From: Termitomyces sp. T153
Lineage: Eukaryota; Basidiomycota; Agaricomycetes; Agaricales; Lyophyllaceae
Length of the DNA stretch: 29,837 nt
Assembly: GCA_018296165.2 (NCBI GenBank)
Contig: JACKQL020000238.1
Span: forward strand, 1 to 29,837
Reading direction: 5' to 3'
Below the pieces are notes generated by a model. It did no database searches, was not told the origin of the DNA, and was given only the letters and a program-made list of their open reading frames with translations. Of the stretch, positions 9,262 through 19,752 are shown piece after piece. Both the position numbers and the translations under genes were made by a program. Every line of letters starts with the position of its first letter. The stretch's first letter is position 1.

Positions 9262-9813
9262 TCATCCACCGTCTATTCTATGGTGGGCCCCTTGGGTCCA
9301 CCAGGAAGTCATGAGTGTATGTTGTGCTGCTTCTTCACAGTGCAAAAGTGTTGTACTCATCCATCTGCATTCTCCAGCTCTAACTTGTAAGCTGAAGATT
9401 GCTACCCCATTAATAACTACCTGGTCATTCTCAAAATCCAGGAGGACCTTATGGGTACTGATGAATGGTGTCCCTACAATCATGTCATAGTGATCAAAAT
9501 CCACAATGTCCACATAGACATTACAGAATTTGCCAGGGACCTTCATGGTCACCTTGGCCCTATAGTTCACAATGGAATGACTTCCAATTGTTTCCAGCTG
9601 CAGGATTATTGGTGTGGCAAGTGGTGCCACACATATCCCAGCCACATGGGTAAACAATAGTGTGATCCTGGAGGTTGTACTTATGGAATCCCATAGCATC
9701 CACACCTGATGGCTATTAAACTCCATCCAAGTAACAAGACATTCTTTGTCTTGTGCTGGCAGCACTGGCTGGTCTATGTCACTCTTAGCCACTATAATCT
9801 GTACTTTGCACAT
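9262..9813 (-). pseudogene. Aspartic protease region of the second gypsy element
   Basis: A 183-codon open stretch contains VWMLWDSISTTSRITLLF, where gypsy proteases have a D-S-G active site. The Asp and Ser are present but the Gly is replaced by Ile. Downstream come GKFCNVYVDIVDFDHYDMIV and GTPFISTHKVLLDFEN, matching the flap and C-terminal motifs. A basic segment follows. With the active-site Gly gone, this copy is unlikely to be catalytic even if made. Confidence 0.8.
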
Positions 9814-10072
9814 TCAAACCTTGTTACCAGGTCCTTGTGCCCTATGCTTGGCAGCAGGAACCTCTGAGGGAAAACAGTCCCTCACTATCACTCCCCTGAG
9901 TATAGTAACCATTTTTGTACATTTCCAATTCAATGTACTCCTCATAATTCTCCTGAGCCCCTTCAGACTCAGCTGCATGGTTGTTATTGATCTCAGCAGG
10001 ATCTTTGTCCTGCTCATCATTAGCACTCCTCATATCTATAAGAGCAGCAGTATGTGCCACTCACACAAACAC

Positions 10073-12770
10073 TCAAGGAGCTGGCTTAGCTGGCTCCCTA
10101 CATTTGCAGGCAAAATGCCTGACCTTTCCATACTTATAATAGTTAGCAGATTGCCCAGTATCTTTGCCTGGTTGGCCTGAAGTGATGGCCAACATATTTT
10201 TCCCTGCAGTGAGATGCTTTGTTGCCACCTGCACTACTTCCACTGATTGAGAAGGGCCTGAGCCCATATGGCCTTGTGGGGGCATAGTCCTCAAAGCCAC
10301 ACATGCTGCAGGCCTCTTTATTAATCTAGGCAATGGCAGGCAGGTCTGATGTCCCACCAGCTCTGTGCACTTTGCTAAGGCAGTCACATATTTTGGGGAC
10401 TGTATTGTGGCTAGCAACAATTGCCACCTGGACTGACTCTTTATGCTATGCTCTGAGTAGTGTGCTGCAGCCTTGATGCTGTTCTTGTAGCTCCAAGACA
10501 AACTCCTCAGCAGTGTTCACTTTGGAAGCTAATCTGCCATCACATATTAATGCAACAAGCATGTCAGAGGGTATCCCCTCTAAAAACTACTCACAAATTG
10601 TGAATTCATCAGGGAACACAACTATGTTTTGAGCATGGTCAAGCAAGGCATCAAGCCTTGCACTCCCTCTTCAACCATATACACTGCATTACAGAATGCA
10701 TCATAGGCATCCTGCATTGTCAAAGGCTGTACAAATTGATTGTACAATCCAAGGATTACATCCTCAAACCTTCAGTGGGACTGTGTGCCCCATTCACATG
10801 GATTACATGTCATAGGTACCACTTCAGAATGTCCACAGCCAGAAAGTCCATAAGAATTAGGACTTTCTTGCATTGATGCCCATCTCCACCATACTGAGCT
10901 ACTGCATAGATTACACAGATACTTATAAGCCAGTTCTCAAAACTTGACCAAACTAGCATAAAGGGTGATTGTCTTAGACAGATCACTCCTTTTAGGCTTG
11001 AGCCCTTCTGGTATTTCCAGATGGACTGCAAGCAGTTGTTCCATCACTGCCTTTAGACAATTATGCATCATCTGGTGATGCTATTTATGGGCTTCCTCTA
11101 TTCCTGGAGTAGCAAATCATCTATGATGTTGTGGCAGCATTAAAAACTGCTGCAGCTATCTCTTGGGAAGGACTGTAGTCCTCTTACCAGCTCTATGACC
11201 CACATCATCCTCATTGCCTAGTGGGCTATTATCTGGCCCATCTGAGTCTGGAGGCCCTCCTCCCAGGGGCAGTGATAGCCTACAACCTGGAAAAGGGGGT
11301 CCTTTTCCTGGTCCTCCACCACATCCTCCTGGACCAGGTGATTCACAATGTGGCATCACTAGCAGAGTGGACATGGGATTACTACCAGGTGATCCCTACT
11401 TTGGCTCTCCTCCATCTTGTGCTTGATTGCCAGACTAACTTGGAGAGACATTCCCTCCATGGTCAGCTGGACATTGACACATAGTGGGGCTATCTCTAGT
11501 CCCTACATGCTCATCTACCAGGAGAGAGTGAGAATCTGGCTCTTCCCTCTTAATGGACCTAGTATATTCTGGTGGAATGTAACCTTCAGGCCACACATCA
11601 TAAGTGGTAGTCTCCTGGAACACCACCCCTTGGTCATCCATGTAGGACTGTTCAAAGTCCTCTATGTCACTGTTGCAGAATTGCTGCAACACAATTCTAT
11701 CTTTCCAGGTCAGCACCCTATGCATAGACCCAGTAGGTCTACATCACACCATAGGTTGCTCAATGGTAATTACCAATCCAGCCTCTGTGGAAGCTATGTC
11801 AGGGGCTATGATTGTACCCAATGTAGCCCATCTCTGATGACCTACTGCAGCCTGTCTTGCTGCATAGTCATGTGGTGTCTCTCCAGGCTGCTGCAGTGCC
11901 TTCAGTAGGGTCAATGCTTTGTTGACCAGGAAAAGTGGGGGTACACAATCCTTACTTACAAACAGAGAAGGCATCACAGACAATGCCTGTAATCCCCATA
12001 ACTTCTTCCACTGGAAGTAGTTGGTTATCTCCTGCACTAAAAAAAAATCATATAAAGTTCTATGAACTTTACTGGGTTGGTTGGAATGATTCCCTCACCC
12101 AGTGGCCACTGAATTGCTATATGCTTAGCTACTTTTGCAGCTAAGTGTTGCTGAGTTGAAGTCTTTGGAACCTCAACCTGATTCTGCCAGAATACCAACA
12201 TCCTCCTATGGAGGATGTCATCTGGGTTTGCTTCACTATCTGTATCTAAGGTATCTCTGACATCCTCTGAAATTGTCTTGATGAATGCTGAAGGTCCTGC
12301 TGTGCATAAGTCCAGCATTGATCTAGCTTGCAATCAAACAGGGCCATAGGCCTTATAAGAGCATCTTTCTCACTCTTTAGCAGTGTAATCACCATTAAAG
12401 AGTCACTATGACCTCCCACAGCCTCTGGAAAGGATCTCAGACCTCATACTCCCAGTGTGGTAGGTGCATGCAAGGAGTTTTTCCCTTTGCTTGCTGCCAC
12501 TGCTGCACCCTCCAGCTCTACTATCAGGTACATCCAAGCAGAGGGCACTTGAGTGCCCTCCATAATGAAGCTTGTCAGACCACCCAAGAATGGTCAGATG
12601 AGAGTAACTGCTGGCAGCCCTCCTGGCATCACTCCACTCTCTCTCCCCATGCCATGGTGTGACATGGCAAGATCTGATGGTTCATGTGGAGCACTTTTCA
12701 ATGCTTTATCAAATTCTGGTTCAGACCTAGGCCTGAACACCTGACCTTCCATGGTCACCACCATGCTCAT
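10073..12770 (-). pseudogene. Gag of the second gypsy element (degraded)
   Basis: The likely start is the ATG at 12770-12768 (MSMVVTMEGQVFRPRSEPEF), which runs 58 codons to a TGA at 12594-12596 where CpG decay of CGA is the simple explanation. Further pieces follow in order: 12333-12037 (MLVFWQNQVEVPKTSTQQHL), 12037-11744, 11725-11435, a Pro/Gly-rich stretch 11374-11156, a core with WLISICVIYAVAQYGGDG and LMDFLAVDILKWYL (11031-10810), and a C-terminal part 10501-10073. Near 10110 it reads YYKYGKVRHFACKC, a CCHC zinc knuckle whose first two cysteines are now Tyr. The family role is particle assembly. Confidence 0.8.
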
Positions 12771-12889
12771 TGCAGAAGGTAAATGTTAAAATTTCAATGT
12801 TCTGATTGTAACTCTTGGCAGTGAACTTCTTTTTGGGAGTTTGGCTTCTTGCTTTGCAAACAAGTACATGCTTGTTTGAGTTAAAAAAA

Positions 12890-13109
12890 TGTAATGTTTC
12901 TGTTACAAGTCATGCAGCTTACAATTCACACCTCATAAGTCAAAACCAGTTAATTGATCTTGTTTACAAAGTATAAAGTAAGGTGCTGCCTTATGTAATT
13001 ACAGTACAAGTATTTAAAAGTAGCAGCATGTGATGCTACTGAATAATAATATAAATAAATTAATGTTAAAGAGTATTCACTACAGAGAAGTAATGGGTGC
13101 TCCATTACA
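12890..13109 (-). repeat. 220-bp LTR-like repeat, copy 1 (TGTAATG...CATTACA)
   Basis: The repeat has perfect 7-bp inverted ends, TGTAATG and CATTACA, of the TG...CA form. It matches 28107-28320 in inverted orientation over its whole length. Flanks are A-rich (AAAAA left, AAAAT right), which may be a decayed 5-bp duplication. Orientation is assigned by the conserved palindrome and the A/T-rich box. It lies where the 5' LTR of the minus-strand gag element would be, but it could equally be a solo LTR. It contains the imperfect palindrome GTAGCAGCATGTGATGCTAC. Confidence 0.7.
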
Positions 13110-13150
13110 AAAATTGACTGCTATGTGTGTGCAAAGTGGTGAGAACCATG

Positions 13151-13171
13151 TGCAGCTGATCAAGCTGCACC
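13151..13171. repeat. Perfect inverted repeat GTGCAGCT/AGCTGCAC
   Basis: Two 8-bp arms flank a 5-base centre GATCA. It lies between the 220-bp repeat and the RNase H remnant. No function can be assigned. Confidence 0.6.
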
Positions 13172-13177
13172 ATTATT

Positions 13178-13471
13178 GTGCATTTCCAAGAAAGATGGTT
13201 GCACATAGAATGCCTTGACCATGTCATTGATTTGCAAGAAATACACCCTGATATGGACAAGTTCAACTATAAGCTTCTAGGATATAAGATTCATGTAATT
13301 ACAGATAATAAAGCTCTTCAGTTTTTCAGAACTCAACAAAATCTATCTCCTTGTCAACAACAGTGGATGGACTATATGCTGAAATTCAATTTTGACATCA
13401 TGTATGTTGAAGAAGAGCTCAATAAAGTAGCAGACTATCTCTCCCACTACTCTGAAAGCAATTCTTCTTGA
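13178..13471 (+). pseudogene. RNase H C-terminal part
   Basis: The frame gives HPDMDKFNYKLLGYKIHVIT then DNKALQFFRTQQNLSPCQQQ, WMDYMLKFNFDIMYVEEELN and KVADYLSHY. This is the gypsy RNase H end, with the DNKAL aspartate and the A-D-x-L-S closing motif. It ends at a TGA just after a Ser/Asn-rich tail. The first two catalytic acids would lie upstream and are missing, so the domain is truncated at its 5' side. Confidence 0.88.
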
Positions 13472-13584
13472 GATGTGCATTACATCTACAACTATGTGTG
13501 AGCAAATGTGCAAATTGACTCAGAGGAGGATGACTTGCCCCCTATGCACCTATAAAAATACAGGCTCAGCTGGGTCAGATTTGC

Positions 13585-14740
13585 ATGCTCTGCAACAGAC
13601 CTATCTACAGAAGCTGGTGGGTATGGGATCATCACAAACTTTGTGATGAGGAAGCACAGATCCTTTCTCACACTAAGGACAGCATAGATGGATCAATCCA
13701 AGCTCAACAGGGCTCAGTGAGTCCTGAAAATCAAGATGATATGATACTGGGCAAGGCCATCCTGGGAATGGCCAACCAGCCTCAACCAAAGGATCAAACT
13801 GACAAAGTATTTCTCTGTCATATTCAGTCCTGATACAGCAAGGACAAGCTCTTTGCCAAGGTGTTAGACCAACTAAAGGACTATAAATTCTTTAGGGTGT
13901 CAGATAACTTAATTGAGACCACCAATGTGATGGACCATGAAGTACTATATATACCTCATGATCATGACTTGGTGACCAGGTTGCTTGACCAAGCACACAG
14001 TGTGGTCAGGCACTTTGTCATGCAGATAACAATGAAATATATCCATTGGTAATACTGGTGGCCAACTGTGATCATAGATGCATGAGCATTCTGCACTACA
14101 TGCTAACTGTGTCAACCAGCAAAAGGGAGCAATCAGCTTCTTTCAAGGAAGTTACATTCCCTGCTTATTCTATTTTAAGCTGTAGGACTCAATAGACATG
14201 GACTTCATAGGTCCATTCCCTGAGTCCAAAGGGTATAACTACTTATGAGTAGTTATTTGCTACATGACAAGCATAGTCCATCTAATACCAGTGCACACTT
14301 TCATGACAGCATCTCAGCTATAATGAGTTTATATGAGGAAAATTGTAAGACTCCATGGTCTTCCAAGTTCTATCATTAGCAACAGAGAGGCAAAATTCAT
14401 GTCAAAGGGATGGCATAAATGGGACAAGTTATTAGGAGCATAGCTCCTAATGTCTACATCCTTTTATCCTCAGATGGATGGGCAGACTGAACATGCCAAT
14501 AAGAACATTGGTTAGATCTTGCACACAGTAGAGTGCCCTGATCAAAAGGACTGGTTAGATCAAATAGATCTAACTGAGTTTGCAATTAACATGAGCATTT
14601 CAGAGACAATCCAGTATGCACCATCTGAACTGAACAGTGGGTACATGCCATCCATGATTTGTGGAATCAGGTCAGACTGTAAACATTTTGCTTGCCAAGC
14701 TCTGGAACTTGGCTGCAGTGCACAATGTGATTATTGAAGC
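13585..14740 (+). pseudogene. Integrase zinc-binding and catalytic core, catalytic Asp changed to Asn
   Basis: From 13861 the frame reads a zinc domain (HDLVTRLLDQAHSVVRHFV, then WWP, then CTTC). The core follows: SIDMDFIGPFPESKGYN (first catalytic Asp), then IISNREAKF where the family has S-D-R, then MDGQTEHANKN with the catalytic Glu. The second Asp is Asn at 14381-14383 (AGC AAC). AGC GAC would carry a CpG at that codon boundary, and deamination on the other strand gives AAC. Several stops are also present. 13585-13833 is an open linker with no recognised motif. Confidence 0.88.
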
Positions 14741-14768
14741 ATGCATCTTTTAAGCATGTAACTCAAAT

Positions 14769-15267
14769 ATGTGCTGTCAGCCTGATCCTAAACTGGAGAA
14801 AGGTGCACTAGTGTACCTTTCAACAAAGAACCTCAACCTTCCAAAAGGCAGTGCAAGAAAGCTCTGCCCTAAGTGGGTTGGGCCATACAAAATTCTGGAA
14901 GTCTATTATGACACTTCCAACTATGTATTGGAGTTGTCAATGGCACTCTAGGAACAAACAATACATCCTAAGTTTCATGTGTCATTATTGCACCCATATA
15001 AGCCCAGCAACAATGCACTGTTTCCCAATTGGGCAACACCAGATCCACATGACTTTGGCATACCAGATAACCAGGAGTGGTTTGTCAATGACCTGAGAAG
15101 TCATTGACAGAAGAGAATAAACCTCAAGTTTGAGGTCTGGTGGAGTTTGAAGGACACCACTTGGGAGTTCCTTATCACCTACAAGGACCTGGAAGCTCTT
15201 AACAGATATCTGGAGCTGCAAGGCATATGGTGTCCTGTGCAGCTGGCTAGAAGGCCCAAGTTAAATT
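14769..15267 (+). pseudogene. Integrase C-terminal domain and chromodomain
   Basis: The frame 14769-14951 gives DPKLEKGALVYLSTKNLNLP and KLCPKWVGPYKILEVYYDTS, the GPY/F module of chromovirus integrases. After frame changes, LKFEVWWSLKDTTWEFL and LEALNRYLELQGIW at about 15118-15230 form a degraded chromodomain; the aromatic residues W and W remain but the N-terminal strand is broken. The frame ends at 15266-15268. The module targets insertion to heterochromatin in the family. Confidence 0.85.
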
Positions 15268-15496
15268 GACTGAGTCCAGAAGCTGGGGAGGCTGCCAAGC
15301 CAGCAACCATCAGTGATTATGTCAGCTAATTTTTTGGCTGGCTAAAGAATCAACTACTCTTTATCTTCTACTGTTGGTTGGTGCTAAGCACCAACAACAA
15401 AAGAAACACCCCTTGCCTGATGGGCAAGAAAAAGAAGAGACTAGAAGAGGTGGACATGGGTCTGCCAGACTATACATTGAGCTCTGGATAGAGCCC
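15268..15496 (+). other. 3' untranslated stretch with a hairpin cluster
   Basis: Non-coding between the chromodomain stop and the polypurine tract. It holds a near-perfect palindrome GTTGGTGCT/AGCACCAAC with a single A at its centre (about 15375-15393), then CTTGCC/GGCAAG with a 5-base loop at about 15411-15427. No other feature is seen. Confidence 0.5.
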
Positions 15497-15510
15497 AAAA
15501 GGGGGAGGAG
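15497..15510 (+). other. Polypurine tract of the plus-strand gypsy half
   Basis: AAAAGGGGGAGGAG lies where a polypurine tract is expected. The next bases, TACCAGGG, could be a mutated LTR start (TG to TA). No matching LTR is recognised beyond, so the 3' LTR is either lost or too decayed to see. Confidence 0.65.
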
Positions 15511-16455
15511 TACCAGGGAATATAAAACTCCCAAGTATAGAATTTGGATTTGATTTAGTGCTGGGAAACATAGTGCCTCCAGCAACACAAAGAGCTCCAA
15601 AAGATGCCAGGCTCATGGGAGCAGTGCCAGGAGATGTGGCCCCTTTGAGTTATGTTGTGGCAATGCAACAGTTGCCAACGCAGAGACACCATGTGGCTCT
15701 ACAGTGTGATGGATTGAAAGGAGGATGTGGAGAACTGAGAGCTCCCTCACTATTGAACTTTAGATACTCTGTAGCCACACAGCCTGTATGGTTGTATGAG
15801 TACCAACAATACATAGTGCCACAGTTTCCTGTGGCCCCAGTGTCAGTGGCTAGACCTGGCCAAGCAATGGGCACAGCAGGTCAACAACAACTTGCTACCA
15901 TGTCAACCCAAGTAGGGATTTTGATTCCTGTACCACCTTCTTCAGAGGCAATGGAGGTAAACAATGATAAACCAGCATCTATCATGATGCTGATAAAGTC
16001 ATTGGCCCCTCTCCAGTAGTCATATCTGCCTTTGCCATTTGCAGTGCATTCATTAAATGCACCATTGTCTTTGTTAAGTATATTGAAATGCTCAGTGGCC
16101 ACTCCTTCTATAAACAAGAGAAAAGGAAAGGCAACTGCAACATTTCCATCCACACTGGCAAAGGAGGATGATTTCTTCTTGTCAACTGCCTGGAAGACAG
16201 ATGAGTAACACTGCTCTGCAAAGGAGAAGGAGAAGGGAAAAGCTAAAGAGCCCAAGCCCTCTACAATAGCAGATGAGCAGAATTCTTACCTGCTCCAGCA
16301 ATGCCAGAGTGCCAGAGGACATCAGAGCTGAAGTTCTCAAGAGTCCCATAGTGTAACTTGCACTAGCTCAAGTTCTAAACAAACTTGACATTATTAGAAA
16401 CTAGAGGGATGAGACACATTCAGACCTCTCTTGCTCAGCATTGGAGAAGGGGAAG
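15511..16455 (+). pseudogene. Unidentified coding remnant, 5' part (split by the 9.2-kb element)
   Basis: An open frame runs from about 15513 to a TAG at 16017-16019. It is Pro/Val/Ala-rich (IVPPATQRAPKDARLMGAVP, then VPQFPVAPVSVARPGQAMG), and no ATG is obvious near its left end. Beyond 16020 short frames continue with Lys-rich pieces (KEKEKGKAKEPKPS). Just before the insertion point the frame reads SALEKGK and it continues after the element as QVSSPPQLPEPKKAHTKPF, so both halves belong to one coding region. I do not recognise the protein. It could be a host gene or an ORF of another mobile element. It is CpG-depleted and broken by stops. Confidence 0.55.
16451..16455. repeat. Target-site duplication GGAAG (left) of the 9.2-kb element
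   Basis: GGAAG directly before the LTR start TGTCATGACC at 16456; an exact copy follows the other LTR at 25644-25648. Confidence 0.92.
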
Positions 16456-16877
16456 TGTCATGACCCATTTCCTGGACCCCTGCACATTGCCACCAATCCT
16501 CCTGCTCCCCAGAGCCTCCTCCAATGCCCCATCAAACATCCCCAATGCTCTGTGCCTACTCCAGCTAACTCCGATGGCCCCCTGGCCAACTCCGACATCT
16601 TTCCCACAGCTGCCAATGCTTCCCCTGGACCCCCTGAGCCTCTAGAACCATCCTCCACTGTTCCTGGCCCCATCACACATCATCAACTCAGCACCCTGGT
16701 TCCTCCAACTCACTCTGGAGCATCACAATAACCTCAGGACAGCCCACATTCCAGTTGATCCCATCAATATATCAATGCAGCCCACCTCCTGATCACAACC
16801 AACACCTGTTGACTCTGCCAAGCTCCACCAAGCTCCACCACCACAGCTGACATCCCCTGGAGCTCCCCAGTAGTCAG

Positions 16878-16921
16878 TATATAAGTTGTAGAGTAACTCT
16901 TTGTACTCTAGTCTTGATATT
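16878..16921 (+). promoter_or_regulatory. Promoter and self-primer segment of the 9.2-kb element
   Basis: TATATAAG (16878-16885) is followed 32 nt from its first base by AGTCTTGATATT (16910-16921). That 12-mer is the exact reverse complement of the primer-binding site at 17650-17661. In a self-priming element it would be the 5' end of the RNA, which agrees with its distance from the TATA box. Confidence 0.75.
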
Positions 16922-17329
16922 GCCTTACCTGATGTGTTTCTGATTGTTTTCTTCTTGTGTTTCATGTTCTGTGTTATGTTTCTCCTTACTCTCAGTCTCC
17001 TGGTCTTATCTCAGTCTCCCAGTTTTGCCTCATCTCTATTCCATTATTGTTCTTGTTATCATTTTGTATCTCTGCCTGAATCTATTTTTGTTCTTGTCTC
17101 AATCCCATCTCAACTCCACCTCATTCTGTTCAGCTCCATCTCACCTTGTTTGATCTGTTCTGCCTATTGTGTTCAAGTCTTTTCCAACTCTAACACCTTT
17201 ATAAACTCAGTGCTTACAATTACAAACATCAACACATTCTTTTAACTGACTCCAGACCTCACTACATGCTCAGCTCTGAACTCCATCAACTTTTGTTGAT
17301 CCCCCATCAAGCTCTGGCTCCACTCCCAC

Positions 17330-17401
17330 CACTTGCATAGCCTCTGCTTCCATCACTTGCATAACCTCTGCTCCTATCACTTGCGTAGCCTCCACTTCCT
17401 C
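17330..17401 (+). repeat. 24-bp tandem repeat, three copies, in the LTR
   Basis: Three successive units beginning CACTTGC at 17330, 17354 and 17378, each with a few changes. The partner LTR has a similar triplet at about 25324-25395, while the decayed LTR at 8110-8135 has one unit. Confidence 0.8.
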
Positions 17402-17649
17402 TGCACCCACAATACTTGCTTATAGACTTGTGCCTGACACCCTGCCAAGCTTTCCCACTTTCCGCAACTTATCCTACACTCCTTCAGGCCACCCCAGACT
17501 TGCTCAAACCACTTCTCACCACTTATTCTTGCAAGCCCCATATGTTTAGAACTTCTCCAAGTGCCCAGCTGTCAGTGCAGAGAATCACATCCACCTAGTA
17601 AGGACTTGCCCAGTGTAGCTGAGCCCCCATGGTCAGCAGAACCTGACAT

Positions 17650-17661
17650 AATATCAAGACT
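17650..17661 (+). other. Self-priming primer-binding site of the 9.2-kb element
   Basis: AATATCAAGACT begins one base after the 5' LTR end (17648). It is a perfect 12-nt complement of the LTR segment 16910-16921. No tRNA 3'-end complement (beginning TGG) is seen beside the LTR. This is the arrangement of Tf1/sushi elements, where the transcript primes its own reverse transcription. Confidence 0.85.
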
Positions 17662-18852
17662 CTCCCTTACTCCATTTGTGATGTCTGCACTAGCTCTGCA
17701 CACACATCTGTCAAACACTTTCAATGTCTATGGTTGGCCCGTGCTTGGAAACCACTATGATTCATTTGGCCCTGCCCAATTTGCCAAGGCACATTGAGTC
17801 ACAGATCTGACACTAAACATCCCCTCCACTCTGATTACATCCATACAATGACCCTCTCCACAGACACCCTCTCCGCTCATACCCAACCCTGCACCACCCT
17901 CGCTGACACCTCCCACACTCCCCCACCTTCTCCACCAGCTCTGCTCCTCACAAAGGCCAACCCTGACATCATCAAATCCATACCAAAATCCCCAGCAATA
18001 ATTCAATACATTGCTCAACAACTTCTCTGGCACCACACCAACAACCCTCCCAACAACAATAGCAAAACCCTGCTGCAAGAAGTCACTTGCTGCACAAAGA
18101 ACAAATTGCCACCCCTGCTAAACAATGAAGAAACCCCAAGAACACATTCTCCCGAACCCCGCCTTCAGATCCACCAACCTAATATAACTCTGCATGCTAT
18201 CAGGAATGAACCCAGCAAGTTCCTGACAGTGTCAATTCTGCCCACAACCCAATAGCAGAACCCTGCCACCATGCCAGCACCCATCTCCAAGAAAGTCAAC
18301 CCTCCAAAGCTAGCTCTGCTGTCATGGGAATCAAGCTCAAACCAGCAATCCCACCAACAATAATGCAAGATCCCAAGACCAATGCTATGCCCCAATCACA
18401 GAAACCACTGCCAGAATCAGTTAGGACCCCTTGGTTGACCTGGCCATCACCTCTGCCCAATGTTTGGAAGGACCCCAACACCTCTGATCTGACCCCAACA
18501 ACTCTGGAGCAAGATCAAAAAACTCTCAAGCCTCAAGGTGGCCCAAAAAGGAAGGAACACACACCTCCACCCCACCTCCTTGAAACACACCTCAAAAATG
18601 CTCCAACAGCCTCTAAGTCACCTAGACAAATCACAGCACCCCGACTCACAATGAGAAATAACTCTGGACACCCTACCACTACCCCAACCCCCTCCACTCA
18701 ATCTGGAACCTCCAACATTGAAAGTACTCAATGCTGCCCCCCTCCTCTGCACTACAACCACCAGAAAAAATCTCTGCCATCTCTAGCAAGAGAACCCCTT
18801 AGCATATAAGCCACCCCAAGCAAACTACAGGGAAACAAAGAATTCCACCCAA

Positions 18853-19752
18853 AGTGGTTCCTCAGAGTACTCTAAACTTGCTGACATGTTCTCCCAAGGA
18901 AGGAGTATGTGCACCTGCCCTGCCTTCCTGGAACACACCTTGAAAATGCCTCCAGCAACTCTCAAAGTCAACATGGAGGACCACGACACTTCTAATCACA
19001 ATATGACTCCAGACACCTCTGCCACTACTTCAACACCTCCACCCACTTGATCTGGAACCTCTGACATTGGAACACATGAGGCTGCCCCTCTCCACATGCT
19101 GGTACCAGACAAGACCTCTGTTCCCCAACTATGCCACCTCCAACAAAGGAAACCCCCAGCACAGAAGCCTCTCTGCCAGAACAAACTATAAGGAAAAGGA
19201 GACTCCCACATGGAGTAGTTCCCCAGAGTATTCTGAACTTGCTGACATATCCTACCAAGGAGAGAAGAAACCCCACCAACACCTTTGAGACTGCCCCACA
19301 GACCCCTTATCCAACTGCCTCAAAACCAAGAAGCCCCAATAGTGAAGGGGACAAAGCTCAGACAGCTCTTTGGTTCTCTCTGCCAAGCAATTCAAAGGCC
19401 CAACAACTCCAACAATACTGCTTGAGGTCTAAAATGCCCCAAGCTCCCACTCCATGCTACCCCAGACTCCTCCAGGCAACTTCAGACCCTGGTAACATAG
19501 CTCTGAGGCCCCCATCTCGACTCCAACACCCAATAATGAAAACTCCCAACAATGACTTGCCAACAATATCAAGATTCCTGCAACACACACTCCACAGGGT
19601 CTAGCTCTCAACTGACAACTCTGAACCCCTCCACCCTTGCACAAGAAAGCAACCATCAGTCAAGGACCACACCGCTAAAGCACCCAGGAACAGACACTAT
19701 ATGAAGTAGTCTCCCTGAAATATTCTAAAGCTGCTAATACACTCTCCAAGAA
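18853..19752 (+). repeat. Degenerate internal repeat, three copies
   Basis: Copies at 18853-18900, 19214-19261 and 19705-19752 share AGTNGTTCC..AGAGTA and CTGCTGA-type segments and end near CCAAGGA. Flanking sequence is also partly alike between the first two (spacing 361 bp), suggesting a duplicated unit of about 350 bp. Confidence 0.65.

Larger units (their letters stand above)
8366..12889 (-). mobile_element. 5' half of a second Ty3/gypsy element (gag-protease-RT), truncated in RT
   Basis: Running right to left: Gag from an ATG at 12770, zinc knuckle near 10110, protease 9813-9262, then RT to 8366, where the frame runs directly into the LTR end at 8365. The rest of RT, RNase H and integrase are not on this strand. 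It is CpG-depleted with many stops. Its sequence family differs from element 1 in Gag and protease. The leader 12771-12889 contains a CAAACAAG/CTTGTTTG inverted repeat (about 12858-12879). Confidence 0.85.
13110..15510 (+). mobile_element. 3' half of a Ty3/gypsy element (RNase H-integrase-chromodomain)
   Basis: The plus strand holds the end of RNase H (from about 13178), an integrase with zinc domain and catalytic core, a chromodomain and a polypurine tract at 15497-15510. Gag, protease and RT are absent on this strand. It is head-to-head with a gag-protease-RT half at 8366-12889, which lacks exactly these domains. Segment 13110-13177 has no frame I recognise. Confidence 0.85.
16456..17648 (+). 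repeat. 5' LTR of the 9.2-kb element
   Basis: 1193 bp, TGTCATGACC to AACCTGACA. It aligns with 24430-25643 and with the CpG-rich LTR at 6694-7858, with TG or CA replacing many CpGs of the latter. It contains TATATAAG at 16878-16885 and three 24-bp units CACTTGCATAGCCTCTGCTT-like at 17330-17401. Confidence 0.93.

Noticed and set aside
11214..11484. Pro/Gly-rich plus-strand frames near 11.3 kb as a gene
   Set aside because: They are reverse-strand shadows of the Pro/Gly-rich segment of the minus-strand Gag.
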